Origin: Thauera carbonicopians
GTDB taxonomy: Bacteria; Pseudomonadota; Gammaproteobacteria; Burkholderiales; Rhodocyclaceae
Direction: 5' to 3'
Length of the DNA: 64,000 nt
NCBI RefSeq assembly: GCF_025699485.1
Contig: NZ_JANUXN010000011.1
Coordinates: 62,001 to 126,000, forward strand
The position numbers were made by a program, and so were the translations under genes. This document shows, piece after piece, positions 25,468 to 34,441 of this stretch (positions are counted from its first letter, which is position 1; every line of letters begins with the position of its first letter). The notes below the pieces were generated by a model, which was not told the origin of the DNA, searched no databases, and saw nothing but the letters and a program-made list of their open reading frames with translations.

Positions 25468-25681
25468 TTCCGGTTCCGGCCGTGGAGTCTGTTGCCGCGG
25501 CGTGCGGCCTGCGTGCAGAAGGGGAAGGGCATGGTGATGGTCGTCGTCGGGCTTGGCCACGGGTCGAGTACAAGCTCTGCCATTCATGGCGGGGCCAGCG
25601 AGACGAGCGTTCCTGGAGCCGGAAGCTCGACAAGTTCGTGGCGAGGAAGCCCCGGCCTTCAGGCTGGGGCGGCTCACAGGG

Positions 25682-26944
25682 ATGGTGCCGGGCATGCAGG
25701 CTGATCCCTCCGAGGTACGCAGCGCCTTGCCCGGTCCGATCCGCGCGCTGGGGCACCGCAATTTCCGCTATTACTTCCTGGGGCAGGTGGTATCGATCCT
25801 CGGCACCTGGATACAGCAGGTGGCGATGTCGTGGCTGGTCTATCGGCTGACCGGGTCGGTGGCGCTGCTCGGCATCACCACGTTTGCCGCGCTGGTGCCG
25901 ATGCTGTTGGTGGCCCCCCTGGCGGGAGCCTGGATCGATCGCCACGACAAGCGCCGGCTGCTGATCCTGGTGCAGGGCTTGCTGGCGCTGCAGGCCTTGT
26001 CGCTGGCAGTACTGACCCGGTTCGAGCTGGCCGGACCGGACCTGCTGGTCGCGATGTCGGTGCTGCTGGGGGTGTTGAATGCCTTCGATACGCCGCTGCG
26101 GCAGTCGCAGATCAACAGCTTCGTCGGCAACCGGGCCGATCTGCCGAATGCGCTGGCGCTGAACGCGATGGCGTTCAATGCGGGGCGTTTTCTCGGGCCG
26201 CCATTGGCTGGTCTGCTGCTCGGGCTGACGTCGGAGGCCTTCTGCTTCATGCTCAACGCGCTGTCGTTCACCGCGCTGGCCTTCGGCGTGTGGCGGATTC
26301 GCGTGGCGCCCTCGCCGCGCGCGAGCGGCAGCACGGCATCGGTGTTCCGCGAAGGCTTGGCGTATGTGTGGAACACTTATGCGATCCGGACGCTGATCCT
26401 CACGCTGGCGATGACGAACCTGACGGCATCGAGCTATGCGGTATTGCTGCCGGTGTTCGCGAAGGATGTCTTCGCCGGCGATGCGCGCATGCTCGGCATG
26501 CTGTGGGGCGCGGCTGGCGCGGGTGCCTTCCTGGGCACGGTGTTCCTGGCCACACGCAAGCACCTGCCCGGCCTGGTGGCGGTGATCCTCAGCGGTGCGG
26601 CGATCGGTGCGCTGGGCTTGCTGACGTTCTCGTACAACCGTTTCCTGCCCCTCTCGCTGCTGGCCATGGGCATGCTGGGTCTGGGCATCTCGATCGGCAA
26701 TGTCGCCACCAACATGCTGTTGCAGACCCTGGCGCCCGATCATCTGCGAGGGCGGGTCGTGTCCTTCTTCAGTTCGACGCGTTTCGGTTTCGACGCCATC
26801 GGCGGTCTGCTTGCCGGCCTGCTGGCGGCACAGGTCGGCGTACAGCGGGCGATGCTGATCGAGGGGCTGGTGCTGGCGACCTTCGTCGTCTGGGCGCTCG
26901 GTAGCCGGAGCCGCCTGCGCGATGAGGTTGTGAGCCGGGTCTGA
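25682..26944 (+). CDS. MFS transporter, EntS-like (MFS_3)
   Basis: This roughly 420-residue polytopic protein has eleven or twelve membrane segments. Features of the EntS/MFS_3 group are [21 protein letters not shown] at the N-terminus, [10 protein letters not shown] in the first cytoplasmic loop, and the [14 protein letters not shown] segment. Such proteins are drug or siderophore exporters; substrate unknown. Starts at 25682 and 25694 are both plausible, while the much longer upstream extension is not. About 260 bases separate it from the tRNA, and that gap holds only the tRNA terminator. Confidence 0.8.
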   Translation: MVPGMQADPSEVRSALPGPIRALGHRNFRYYFLGQVVSILGTWIQQVAMSWLVYRLTGSVALLGITTFAALVPMLLVAPLAGAWIDRHDKRRLLILVQGLLALQALSLAVLTRFELAGPDLLVAMSVLLGVLNAFDTPLRQSQINSFVGNRADLPNALALNAMAFNAGRFLGPPLAGLLLGLTSEAFCFMLNALSFTALAFGVWRIRVAPSPRASGSTASVFREGLAYVWNTYAIRTLILTLAMTNLTASSYAVLLPVFAKDVFAGDARMLGMLWGAAGAGAFLGTVFLATRKHLPGLVAVILSGAAIGALGLLTFSYNRFLPLSLLAMGMLGLGISIGNVATNMLLQTLAPDHLRGRVVSFFSSTRFGFDAIGGLLAGLLAAQVGVQRAMLIEGLVLATFVVWALGSRSRLRDEVVSRV

Positions 26945-27002
26945 GCGGGGATGGCCTCGAGGTCGTCCGGCGGAGAAGGTTGGGGCGGAGGGTCTGCTTT
27001 TA

Positions 27003-27018
27003 TTGACGTTAACGTCAA
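27003..27018. promoter_or_regulatory. 16-base perfect palindrome upstream of the short-chain dehydrogenase
   Basis: TTGACGTTAACGTCAA is perfectly self-complementary and lies 59 bases before the ATG of the dehydrogenase. It resembles the ACGTNNACGT-type operators known for MerR-family LiuR and related regulators of acyl-CoA and branched-chain amino acid catabolism in proteobacteria. The regulator gene is not in the window. Confidence 0.6.
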
Positions 27019-27077
27019 CGTGAACTATGTTTGCGGGCTGACATTCAGTTATCAGACCACAGACGGGGAGGTTGGCG

Positions 27078-27845
27078 ATGCAGATCGAAAATGGCGTATT
27101 CGTTGTGACCGGTGGCGGCTCGGGCCTGGGCGCCGCAACGGCGCGCATGCTGGTGGAAGCGGGGGGCAGGGTGGTGCTGGCCGATGTCAATCGCGAGGCG
27201 GGTGAGGCGCTGGCTGCCGAACTGGGCGCGGTCGCGGCCTTCGTCGCCACCGACGTCACCGACGAGGCGAGCGGCAAGGCGGCGATCGATCGTGCGGTGT
27301 CGGGTTTTGGCGGCCTGAACGGGCTCATCAACTGCGCCGGCGTGGCGCCGGCCGAAAAAGTCGTCGGCCGCGAGGCGCCGCACCGGCTGGATTCCTTCGC
27401 CCGCACGGTGTCGATCAACCTGATCGGCACCTTCAACATGATCCGGCTGGCGGCCGACGTCATGAGCAAGGCCGAAGCGGACGCCGGTGGCGAGCGGGGC
27501 GTGATCGTCAACACGGCGTCGGTTGCCGCGTTCGACGGCCAGATCGGGCAGGCAGGCTATGCTTCGTCCAAGGCCGGCGTGGTCGGGCTGACGCTGCCGG
27601 TGGCGCGCGAGCTGTCGCGCTTCGGCATCCGGGTCATGGCGATCGCGCCGGGCATCATGGAAACGCCGATGCTGATGGGGATGCCCCAGGAAGTGCAGGA
27701 TTCGCTGGGCAAGATGGTTCCTTTCCCGTCGCGTCTCGGCAAGCCGGCCGAGTTCGCTGGGCTGGTGCGCCACATCATCGAGAACGCCTACCTGAACGGC
27801 GAGGTGATCCGCCTCGACGGCGCCATCCGCATGGCGGCGAAGTGA
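27078..27845 (+). CDS. short-chain dehydrogenase, 3-hydroxyacyl-CoA dehydrogenase type II-like
   Basis: This 255-residue SDR has the cofactor motif TGGGSGLG (about 11-18), NCAGVA and the catalytic Ser-Tyr-Lys set in [20 protein letters not shown] (Y and K near 160-164). The overall sequence, including [16 protein letters not shown], resembles mitochondrial HSD10-type 3-hydroxyacyl-CoA dehydrogenases that act in isoleucine or fatty-acid breakdown with NAD. The ATG at 27078 follows GGGGAGG; a TTG two codons earlier is less likely. A palindromic operator lies upstream and a strong hairpin downstream. Confidence 0.87.
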   Translation: MQIENGVFVVTGGGSGLGAATARMLVEAGGRVVLADVNREAGEALAAELGAVAAFVATDVTDEASGKAAIDRAVSGFGGLNGLINCAGVAPAEKVVGREAPHRLDSFARTVSINLIGTFNMIRLAADVMSKAEADAGGERGVIVNTASVAAFDGQIGQAGYASSKAGVVGLTLPVARELSRFGIRVMAIAPGIMETPMLMGMPQEVQDSLGKMVPFPSRLGKPAEFAGLVRHIIENAYLNGEVIRLDGAIRMAAK

Positions 27846-27862
27846 GCGCCGGGTGAGTTCTC

Positions 27863-27899
27863 CCGCCTGCGCTGCGGCACGCCGCCGCAGCGCAGGCGG
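27863..27899 (+). terminator. long hairpin downstream of the dehydrogenase gene
   Basis: Sixteen-base arms (27863-27878 and 27884-27899) are perfectly complementary around a five-base loop, 18 bases after the stop codon. No T-run follows, so it is either a rho-assisted stop or an mRNA-stabilising structure. Confidence 0.5.
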
Positions 27900-27934
27900 C
27901 CGTGCAATGGTCGGGCAGGGGGAAATGTGCTAAA

Positions 27935-28029
27935 AACGGGCCATCCCAACGGGCCGCCCCGTAACGGGCCGTCCCATGGCGGGGCGCCCCGCTTCAACCG
28001 CCCCTGAAGGATTCATCCTTCAGGGGCGG
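27935..28029. repeat. triple 13-base repeat followed by a 15-base-pair hairpin upstream of ccoI
   Basis: Three units of AACGGGCCRYCCC stand at 27935-27947, 27948-27960 and 27963-27975. A palindrome GGGGCGCCCC follows at 27981-27990. A hairpin with complementary arms 27998-28012 and 28015-28029 then ends 20 bases before the ccoI ATG. The last hairpin could attenuate transcription or hide the ribosome binding site of ccoI; no function is known. Confidence 0.6.
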
Positions 28030-28048
28030 CTTCATATTGTTGTTGCCG

Positions 28049-30568
28049 ATGACTGCTGCCGACCCTTCCGCTGCTTCTCCCTCTGTCGATTCGCCGTCTG
28101 TCGCCGCAACCCAGGGCCGGGAGGCCGACTGCTATCACTGCGGCCTGCCCATTCCGCCCGAAACGCAGCACCATGTTCGCATCGATGGCCGCGACCGGCG
28201 GATGTGCTGCGTCGGCTGCGAGGCCGTTGCCCGCTCCATCGTCGACAACGGCCTGGTGGACTACTACCGCCACCGCGATGCGATGCCGGAGACGCGGCGC
28301 GAGGCGATGCCGGTCGAGCTGCAGGAACTCGGCCTGTTCGACCATCCGGATTTCCAGAAGAGTTTCGTCCGCCCGGTGGGCGAGCACGAGCGCGAAGCCT
28401 CGCTGATCCTGGAAGGCATCACCTGTGCCGCCTGCGTGTGGCTGAACGAGAAGCACGTCGCCCGCCAGGAAGGCGTATCCGCGGTCGAGATCAACTATGC
28501 GACGCGGCGCGTGCGGGTGCGCTGGGACGAGCGCAAGATCAAGCTTTCCGACATTCTCGGCGCCATCCAGGCGATCGGTTACCGCGCCTACCCCTATGAT
28601 GCCGAGCGTTCCGAGCAGATCGCCGACCGCGAGCGCCGCTCGATGCTGTGGCGGGTGTTCGTCGCCGGCTTCGGCATGATGCAGGTCATGATGTACGCCT
28701 TCCCCGTCTATGTGGCGGGCGAGGGCGACATGAGCTGGAACATGGAGCTGCTGATGCGCTGGGCCAGCCTGCTGCTGACCCTGCCGGTAGTGCTGTATTC
28801 GGCGGCGCCCTTCTTCCAGCGCGCGGTGCGCGACATCCGCCTGCGCCGGCTGGGCATGGACGTGCCGGTCGCGGTGGGGGTGGGCAGTGCCTTCCTCGCC
28901 AGCTTGTGGGCGACGCTGACCGACGGGCCGGAAGTGTATTTCGACTCGGTGACGATGTTCGTGTTCTTCCTGCTCGGCGGGCGCTACCTGGAGATGGTGG
29001 CGCGCCAGAAGGCGGTGCGTGGCGTCGAGGAATTGGGCAAGGTGCTGCCGTCCTTCGCCGAGCGGCTGGCGGACTGGCCCGAACAGGTCGCCGCCGAGCG
29101 CGTGCCGGCCTCGCAACTGGCGGTGGGCGACGTGCTGCGGGTCCGCCCGGGTGAAGTGATTCCGGCCGACGGCGTCGTCGTCGAGGGCGTGGGCGAAGTC
29201 AACGAGGCGCTGCTGACCGGCGAGAGCCTGCCCGTCGCCAAGCGGGCCGGCGATCTGCTGACCGGCGGCAGCATCAACGTCTCGTCGCCGCTGCTGTTCC
29301 GTGTCGAGCACGTCGGCGACGAGACGCGGCTGGCGGCCATCCGCCGGCTGATGGAGCGCGCGGCGACGGAGAAGCCGCGCGTCGCGACGCAGTCCGACAA
29401 GGTGGCGGAGTGGTTCATCGTGACGCTGCTGGCGCTGGCCAGCCTGACCGGCATCGCCTGGTATTTCATCGACAGCGAACGGGCCTTGTGGGTGTTCGTG
29501 TCGGTACTGGTGGTTGCCTGCCCGTGCGCCCTGTCACTGGCCACGCCGACCGCGCTCACCGTGGGCACCGACGCCATGGCGCGCATGGGCGTGCTGGTCA
29601 CGCGCGGCCACGCCATCGAGACGCTGGCCAATGCCACGCATTTCGTGTTCGACAAGACCGGCACGCTGACCCACGGACGCATGCGGCTGGACGAGATTCT
29701 GCCGCTCGGCGGGCGGAATGCAGCCGAACTGACCGCGTTGGCCGCGGCGATCGAACAGGGATCGGAGCATCCGGTGGCTGCCGGCCTGCGCGAGGCGGCG
29801 CAGGACATGGCGTTGCCGGCAGTGCATGCGCTGCGCGCCGAGACGGGGCAAGGCATGCAGGGCGTCATGAATGGCGAGGCGTTCTGGATCGGCCGCCCCC
29901 AGTATGTCGCCGAGGCTGCCGGCCTGACGCCGCCGACCGTGCTCGAAACCTTTGCCGAGCGCGGCGGAACGGTGGTGGCGCTGGCTTCCGCCGCAGGCTG
30001 GCAGGGATTGTTCAGGTTGGCCGATACGCTGCGTGCGGGGGCCGGACCTCTGGTGCGGCAGCTTGCCGAGGACGACATCGAGCTCGGCGTGCTCTCCGGC
30101 GACGCACCGCGCGCAGTTGCCGCGGTCGCAGATGAACTGGGCATCGCCGAAGCGCATGGCGGCATGAGCCCGCAAGGCAAGCAAGCCTGGATCGCCGGCC
30201 TGCAAAAGACGCCGACGGCGGTGGTGGCGATGGTCGGCGACGGCGTCAACGATGCACCAGTGCTGGCTCAGGCCCACGTTTCGGTGGCGATGGGCGGCGG
30301 CACGGAACTGGCCCGCAACCAGGCCGACATCGTGCTGCTCAACGAGAACCTCGGCAGCCTCGGGCAGGCGGTGCTGCTTGCGCGTAAGACGCTGCGGATC
30401 ATCCGCCAGAATCTGTGGTGGTCCTTTGCCTACAACTTCACTTCGGTGCCGCTGGCGATGCTGGGCCTGATCACGCCCTGGATGGCCGGTGTCGGCATGG
30501 CCGGCAGCTCGCTGCTGGTGGTGCTGAACGCGATGCGCCTGCAGCGCGTGCCGCGCACCGACAAATAA
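28049..30568 (+). CDS. ccoI: copper-translocating P-type ATPase CcoI (FixI)
   Basis: This 839-residue P1B-type ATPase exports copper across the inner membrane for insertion into the cbb3 oxidase. It has an N-terminal cysteine-rich segment (CYHCGLPI, MCCVGCEA) typical of CcoI, then a heavy-metal domain (GITCAACVW, about 128-136), eight membrane helices, the CPC motif C491-P-C493 and the phosphorylated D535 in DKTGTLT. The ATG at 28049 was chosen over an upstream TTG. It is followed by ccoS and the ccoNOQP operon, as in other cbb3 loci. Confidence 0.94.
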   Translation: MTAADPSAASPSVDSPSVAATQGREADCYHCGLPIPPETQHHVRIDGRDRRMCCVGCEAVARSIVDNGLVDYYRHRDAMPETRREAMPVELQELGLFDHPDFQKSFVRPVGEHEREASLILEGITCAACVWLNEKHVARQEGVSAVEINYATRRVRVRWDERKIKLSDILGAIQAIGYRAYPYDAERSEQIADRERRSMLWRVFVAGFGMMQVMMYAFPVYVAGEGDMSWNMELLMRWASLLLTLPVVLYSAAPFFQRAVRDIRLRRLGMDVPVAVGVGSAFLASLWATLTDGPEVYFDSVTMFVFFLLGGRYLEMVARQKAVRGVEELGKVLPSFAERLADWPEQVAAERVPASQLAVGDVLRVRPGEVIPADGVVVEGVGEVNEALLTGESLPVAKRAGDLLTGGSINVSSPLLFRVEHVGDETRLAAIRRLMERAATEKPRVATQSDKVAEWFIVTLLALASLTGIAWYFIDSERALWVFVSVLVVACPCALSLATPTALTVGTDAMARMGVLVTRGHAIETLANATHFVFDKTGTLTHGRMRLDEILPLGGRNAAELTALAAAIEQGSEHPVAAGLREAAQDMALPAVHALRAETGQGMQGVMNGEAFWIGRPQYVAEAAGLTPPTVLETFAERGGTVVALASAAGWQGLFRLADTLRAGAGPLVRQLAEDDIELGVLSGDAPRAVAAVADELGIAEAHGGMSPQGKQAWIAGLQKTPTAVVAMVGDGVNDAPVLAQAHVSVAMGGGTELARNQADIVLLNENLGSLGQAVLLARKTLRIIRQNLWWSFAYNFTSVPLAMLGLITPWMAGVGMAGSSLLVVLNAMRLQRVPRTDK

Positions 30569-30588
30569 GGGAATGGACGAGTCCCGAC

Positions 30589-30801
30589 ATGGAAGCAAGC
30601 CTGTATCTCCTCATCCCGCTCTCCGTGGTACTGGTGTTCGTCATCGGCGGGCTGTTCTGGTGGTCGCTGCGCAATGGCCAGTACGATGACCTGGAGGGCC
30701 CGGCCTATCGCCTGTTGCTCGATGATCGCGATGAACTGCCCAAGGACGCCGAGGCTCCGGAGCGCAAGGACGAGGAGGTGGCGAAGGCGCGGGAACCCTG
30801 A
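30589..30801 (+). CDS. ccoS: cbb3-type oxidase assembly protein CcoS
   Basis: This 70-residue protein has one N-terminal membrane helix (about 4-26, ending WWSLRNGQYDDLEGPA), the hallmark of CcoS, followed by a charged cytoplasmic tail. CcoS is needed for cofactor (haem b and CuB) insertion into CcoN. It begins 20 bases after ccoI. The tail is somewhat longer than usual and rich in Glu and Lys. Confidence 0.92.
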   Translation: MEASLYLLIPLSVVLVFVIGGLFWWSLRNGQYDDLEGPAYRLLLDDRDELPKDAEAPERKDEEVAKAREP

Positions 30802-30817
30802 AGGAAGTGCCTGCGGG

Positions 30818-30831
30818 TTGACCTAGGTCAA
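30818..30831. promoter_or_regulatory. FNR/DNR-type box downstream of ccoS
   Basis: TTGACCTAGGTCAA is a perfect 14-base palindrome of the TTGAY-N4-RTCAA class. It lies only 16 bases after the ccoS stop and over 340 bases before ccoN, whose own FNR box is at 31055-31068. It is placed to drive a transcript ending at the terminator at 30932-30959. Confidence 0.65.
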
Positions 30832-30865
30832 CTTGATTTTTTCCCGTTGCGGCACACTTGGTTCC

Positions 30866-30959
30866 AACGGTTTCAGGCGACCACGCGGCAGCGGTCCGAA
30901 ACAGGCTTTTTTGTCTCTCTGTTGGGGTTGGGGGTGCGTTGATTCGCACCCTTTTTTTT
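30866..30959 (+). ncRNA. candidate FNR-controlled small RNA between ccoS and ccoN
   Basis: If the box at 30818-30831 acts at the usual -41.5 position, transcription starts near 30866, with a weak -10 (CACACT, 30853-30858). A strong terminator ends at 30959, giving a transcript of about 94 bases. The interval has no credible coding frame. It contains a U-rich stretch (CTTTTTTGTCTCTCTG), such as small RNAs often use for Hfq binding. Start and strand are inferred from the box-terminator geometry only. Confidence 0.4.
30932..30959 (+). terminator. intrinsic terminator between ccoS and ccoN
   Basis: GGGTGCG (30932-30938) and CGCACCC (30945-30951) form a perfect stem with a six-base loop, followed by eight T. 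The 374-base gap 30802-31175 therefore holds a box, this terminator and the ccoN promoter, but no gene. Confidence 0.88.
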
Positions 30960-31054
30960 CGCCTGCGAATCTTGTCTCCACTTGCAGAACGGTGTCTGCA
31001 GCCAGCGTGAATACGCCGCTCGGCTTCCTCCTGCTGACACACTGCAATACAATG

Positions 31055-31095
31055 TTGATCTGTATCAAATTGAGGTCTCGATCCCTGCGTATCCT
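31055..31095 (+). promoter_or_regulatory. FNR-dependent promoter of ccoNOQP
   Basis: TTGATCTGTATCAA (31055-31068) is an exact FNR consensus TTGAT-N4-ATCAA. A -10 hexamer TATCCT sits at 31090-31095, so the box centre falls at about -41.5 from a start near 31103, the classical class II FNR geometry. Confidence 0.85.
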
Positions 31096-31175
31096 TCGTC
31101 CCGGCCTTTGGGGACGTGCGCATCCGGTCGGGTGGCGTGGCTCAAGAAGGGGTTTTCAACTAAGAGGTGACTCAC

Positions 31176-32606
31176 ATGCAATCGCAAGCGACTTATAACT
31201 ATAAAGTCGTGCGCCAGTTCGCCATCATGACGGTGGTGTGGGGCATCGTGGGCATGCTCGTCGGCGTCATCGCCGCGGCACAGCTCGTGTGGCCTGAACT
31301 GAACGTTCACGAATTCCTGCATTTCGGCAGGCTCCGTCCGCTTCATACCAATGGCGTGATCTTTGCATTCGGCGGTTGTGCGCTGTTCGCCACGTCCTAC
31401 TATGTGGTGCAGCGAACCTGTCATACCCGGCTGTTTGCGCCGGGTCTGGCCGCCTTCACCTTCTGGGGCTGGCAACTCGTCATCCTGCTGGCCGTGATCA
31501 CCCTGCCGCTCGGCTATACCAGCTCGAAGGAGTATGCCGAACTCGAGTGGCCGATCGACATCCTGATCGCGATCGTCTGGGTGTCCTACGCAATCGTGTT
31601 CTTCGGCACCATCGCCAAGCGCAAGGTCTCGCACATCTACGTCGCGAACTGGTTCTTCGGCGGCTTCATCCTCACCGTTGCGCTGCTGCACATCGTCAAT
31701 AGCGCCGCAATCCCCATCTCGATGACCAGCATGAAGTCCTACTCCGCCTATGCCGGCGTGCAGGACGCGATGGTCCAGTGGTGGTATGGCCACAACGCCG
31801 TGGGCTTCTTCCTGACCGCGGGCTTCCTGGGCATGATGTACTACTTCGTGCCGAAGCAGGCTGACCGCCCGGTGTATTCCTACCGCCTGTCCGTGGTGCA
31901 CTTCTGGGCGCTGATCTTCACCTACATGTGGGCCGGCCCGCACCACCTGCACTACACCGCACTGCCCGACTGGACCCAGTCCGTCGGCATGGTGTTCTCG
32001 CTGATCCTGCTGGCACCGTCCTGGGGCGGCATGATCAACGGCGTCATGACGCTGTCGGGCGCCTGGCACAAGCTGCGCACCGACCCGATCCTGAAGTTCC
32101 TGATCACCGCGCTGTCGTTCTACGGCATGTCGACCTTCGAAGGTCCGATGATGTCGATCAAGACCGTGAATGCGCTGTCGCACTACACCGACTGGACCGT
32201 CGGCCACGTGCACTCCGGCGCGCTGGGCTGGGTGGCGATGATCTCGATCGGCTCGATCTACTTCCTACTGCCGCGCATGTACGGCAAGACCGAGATGTAC
32301 AGCGTCAAGCTGATCAACGCGCACTTCTGGATCGCCACCATCGGCATCGTGCTCTACATCGCCTCGATGTGGATCTCGGGCGTGATGCAGGGCCTGATGT
32401 GGCGTGCGACCAACGCCGACGGCACGCTGACCTACTCCTTCGTCGAGAGCGTCAAGGCCAGCTATCCGTTCTGGACCATCCGCTTCATCGGCGGCGTGCT
32501 GTTCCTTACCGGCATGTTGATCATGTTCTACAACATGGTGAAGACCATCGCCGGCCAGAAGGCCTATGAAGCGCCGGTGCTCGCACCCGCGGCCGCTCAC
32601 GCCTGA
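31176..32606 (+). CDS. ccoN: cbb3-type cytochrome c oxidase subunit I
   Basis: This 476-residue catalytic subunit has about twelve membrane helices and binds haem b, haem b3 and CuB. Haem ligand regions are visible: [14 protein letters not shown] near residue 55, [10 protein letters not shown] (CuB His and cross-linked Tyr region), [15 protein letters not shown], and [11 protein letters not shown] near residue 350. It reduces oxygen at high affinity and pumps protons. The ATG at 31176 follows GAGGTGA; a GTG nine bases earlier is less likely. It heads ccoNOQP under an FNR box. Confidence 0.97.
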   Translation: MQSQATYNYKVVRQFAIMTVVWGIVGMLVGVIAAAQLVWPELNVHEFLHFGRLRPLHTNGVIFAFGGCALFATSYYVVQRTCHTRLFAPGLAAFTFWGWQLVILLAVITLPLGYTSSKEYAELEWPIDILIAIVWVSYAIVFFGTIAKRKVSHIYVANWFFGGFILTVALLHIVNSAAIPISMTSMKSYSAYAGVQDAMVQWWYGHNAVGFFLTAGFLGMMYYFVPKQADRPVYSYRLSVVHFWALIFTYMWAGPHHLHYTALPDWTQSVGMVFSLILLAPSWGGMINGVMTLSGAWHKLRTDPILKFLITALSFYGMSTFEGPMMSIKTVNALSHYTDWTVGHVHSGALGWVAMISIGSIYFLLPRMYGKTEMYSVKLINAHFWIATIGIVLYIASMWISGVMQGLMWRATNADGTLTYSFVESVKASYPFWTIRFIGGVLFLTGMLIMFYNMVKTIAGQKAYEAPVLAPAAAHA

Positions 32607-32622
32607 TCGGAGAACGACAAAC

Positions 32623-33258
<636 letters not shown>

Positions 33259-33272
33259 GGACTGGGCGCGTC

Positions 33273-33461
33273 GTGGATATCAATGACCTCAGAAGCCTGT
33301 TCACTGTTCTGGGCTTGCTGTGCTTCCTGGGCATCGTCGTCTGGGCATACAGCAAGCACGCCAAGAAGGGATTCGACGAGGCGGCGCGCCTGCCCCTGAG
33401 CGATGATGACCTGCCGGCCTCCGATCGCCGGCAAGACCAAGAGGGAAAAGCAAATGGCTGA
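33273..33461 (+). CDS. ccoQ: cbb3-type cytochrome c oxidase subunit CcoQ
   Basis: This 62-residue protein has a single membrane helix (about 8-26) and a polar tail, the usual form of CcoQ/FixQ, which stabilises the oxidase complex. It starts with GTG at 33273, as no ATG is available; the ribosome binding site is weak (AAGGACTG further upstream), suggesting low expression or coupling to ccoO. Its end overlaps the ccoP start by eight bases. Confidence 0.87.
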   Translation: MDINDLRSLFTVLGLLCFLGIVVWAYSKHAKKGFDEAARLPLSDDDLPASDRRQDQEGKANG

Positions 33462-34344
33462 CTTTATCAGCGGTTTCTGGAACATGTATGTGATGGTCCT
33501 GGTGGCCCTCTCCATCCTGTTCTGCGTGTTCGTGCTGGTGTCGAACATGACCAAGCGCGAAAAGGGACCGGTCGAACTGCACGGCCACGTGTGGGACGAG
33601 ACGATCGCCGAATACAACAATCCGCTGCCGCGCTGGTGGATGTATCTGTTCTGGCTCACGATCATCTTTGCCGTCACGTATCTGGCGATCTATCCGGGCT
33701 TCGGCAACGTGAACCAGCACCGTGGCCAGTGGGCGCAGTACGACGCCGAAATGGTCAAGGCCGAAGAGCGCTACGGCCCGATCTTCGCCAAATACCGCGA
33801 GATGGACGTGCTGGCCGTGGCTGCCGATCCGGAGGCGAACGCGATGGGCAAGCGCCTGTTCCTGACTTACTGTGCGCAATGCCATGGTTCGGCTGCACAG
33901 GGCAACAAGGGCTTCCCCAACCTGACCGACGACGAATGGCAGTGGGGCGGTGATCCCGAGACGATCAAGGCCACCATCACCGGTGGGCGCATGGGGATCA
34001 TGACGCCCTTCGGCCCGATCCTGGGGGCAGAAGGCGTCAAGGACGTCGCCAACTACGTGCGTTCGCTGTCGGGCCTGGCGCACGACTCGCTGCGCGCCCA
34101 GCGTGGCAAGGATGCCTTCGACACCAACTGCGTGGCCTGCCACGGCGCCGATGGCACCGGCAACCCGATGCTCGGCGCGCCCAACCTGGCCAACAAGGCC
34201 TGGCTGTACGGCTCGTCGGAAGCAACCATCATCGAGACCGTCACCCATGGCCGTAGCAACCAGATGCCGGCCTTCGGCGAGTTCCTCGGTGAGGACAAGG
34301 TTCACCTGCTGACGGCCTACGTGCTGAGCCTGAGCAAGCAGTAA
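33454..34344 (+). CDS. ccoP: cbb3-type cytochrome c oxidase subunit III (dihaem cytochrome c)
   Basis: This 296-residue protein has two N-terminal membrane helices (about 8-30 and 60-78), as in beta- and gammaproteobacterial CcoP, and two cytochrome c domains with CAQCH (about 140-144) and CVACH (about 227-231). It accepts electrons from soluble cytochromes such as c4. The linker motif WDETIAEYNNPLPRWW is typical. It ends the ccoNOQP operon. Confidence 0.96.
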   Translation: MADFISGFWNMYVMVLVALSILFCVFVLVSNMTKREKGPVELHGHVWDETIAEYNNPLPRWWMYLFWLTIIFAVTYLAIYPGFGNVNQHRGQWAQYDAEMVKAEERYGPIFAKYREMDVLAVAADPEANAMGKRLFLTYCAQCHGSAAQGNKGFPNLTDDEWQWGGDPETIKATITGGRMGIMTPFGPILGAEGVKDVANYVRSLSGLAHDSLRAQRGKDAFDTNCVACHGADGTGNPMLGAPNLANKAWLYGSSEATIIETVTHGRSNQMPAFGEFLGEDKVHLLTAYVLSLSKQ

Positions 34345-34371
34345 CAGTCGGTGCAGTAAAAGCAGTTCCAT

Positions 34372-34398
34372 CCCCGGGAGGAGGGGGTCCTCCCGGGG
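34372..34398 (+). other. 11-base-pair hairpin after ccoP
   Basis: CCCCGGGAGGA (34372-34382) and TCCTCCCGGGG (34388-34398) form a perfect stem with a five-G loop between ccoP and ccoG. No T-run follows, so it more likely protects the ccoNOQP mRNA 3' end or weakens readthrough into ccoG than ends transcription fully. Confidence 0.6.
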
Positions 34399-34441
34399 CT
34401 ACCCATAGAACAAGAACAAGAATTCATCGGTCAGAGGCACC

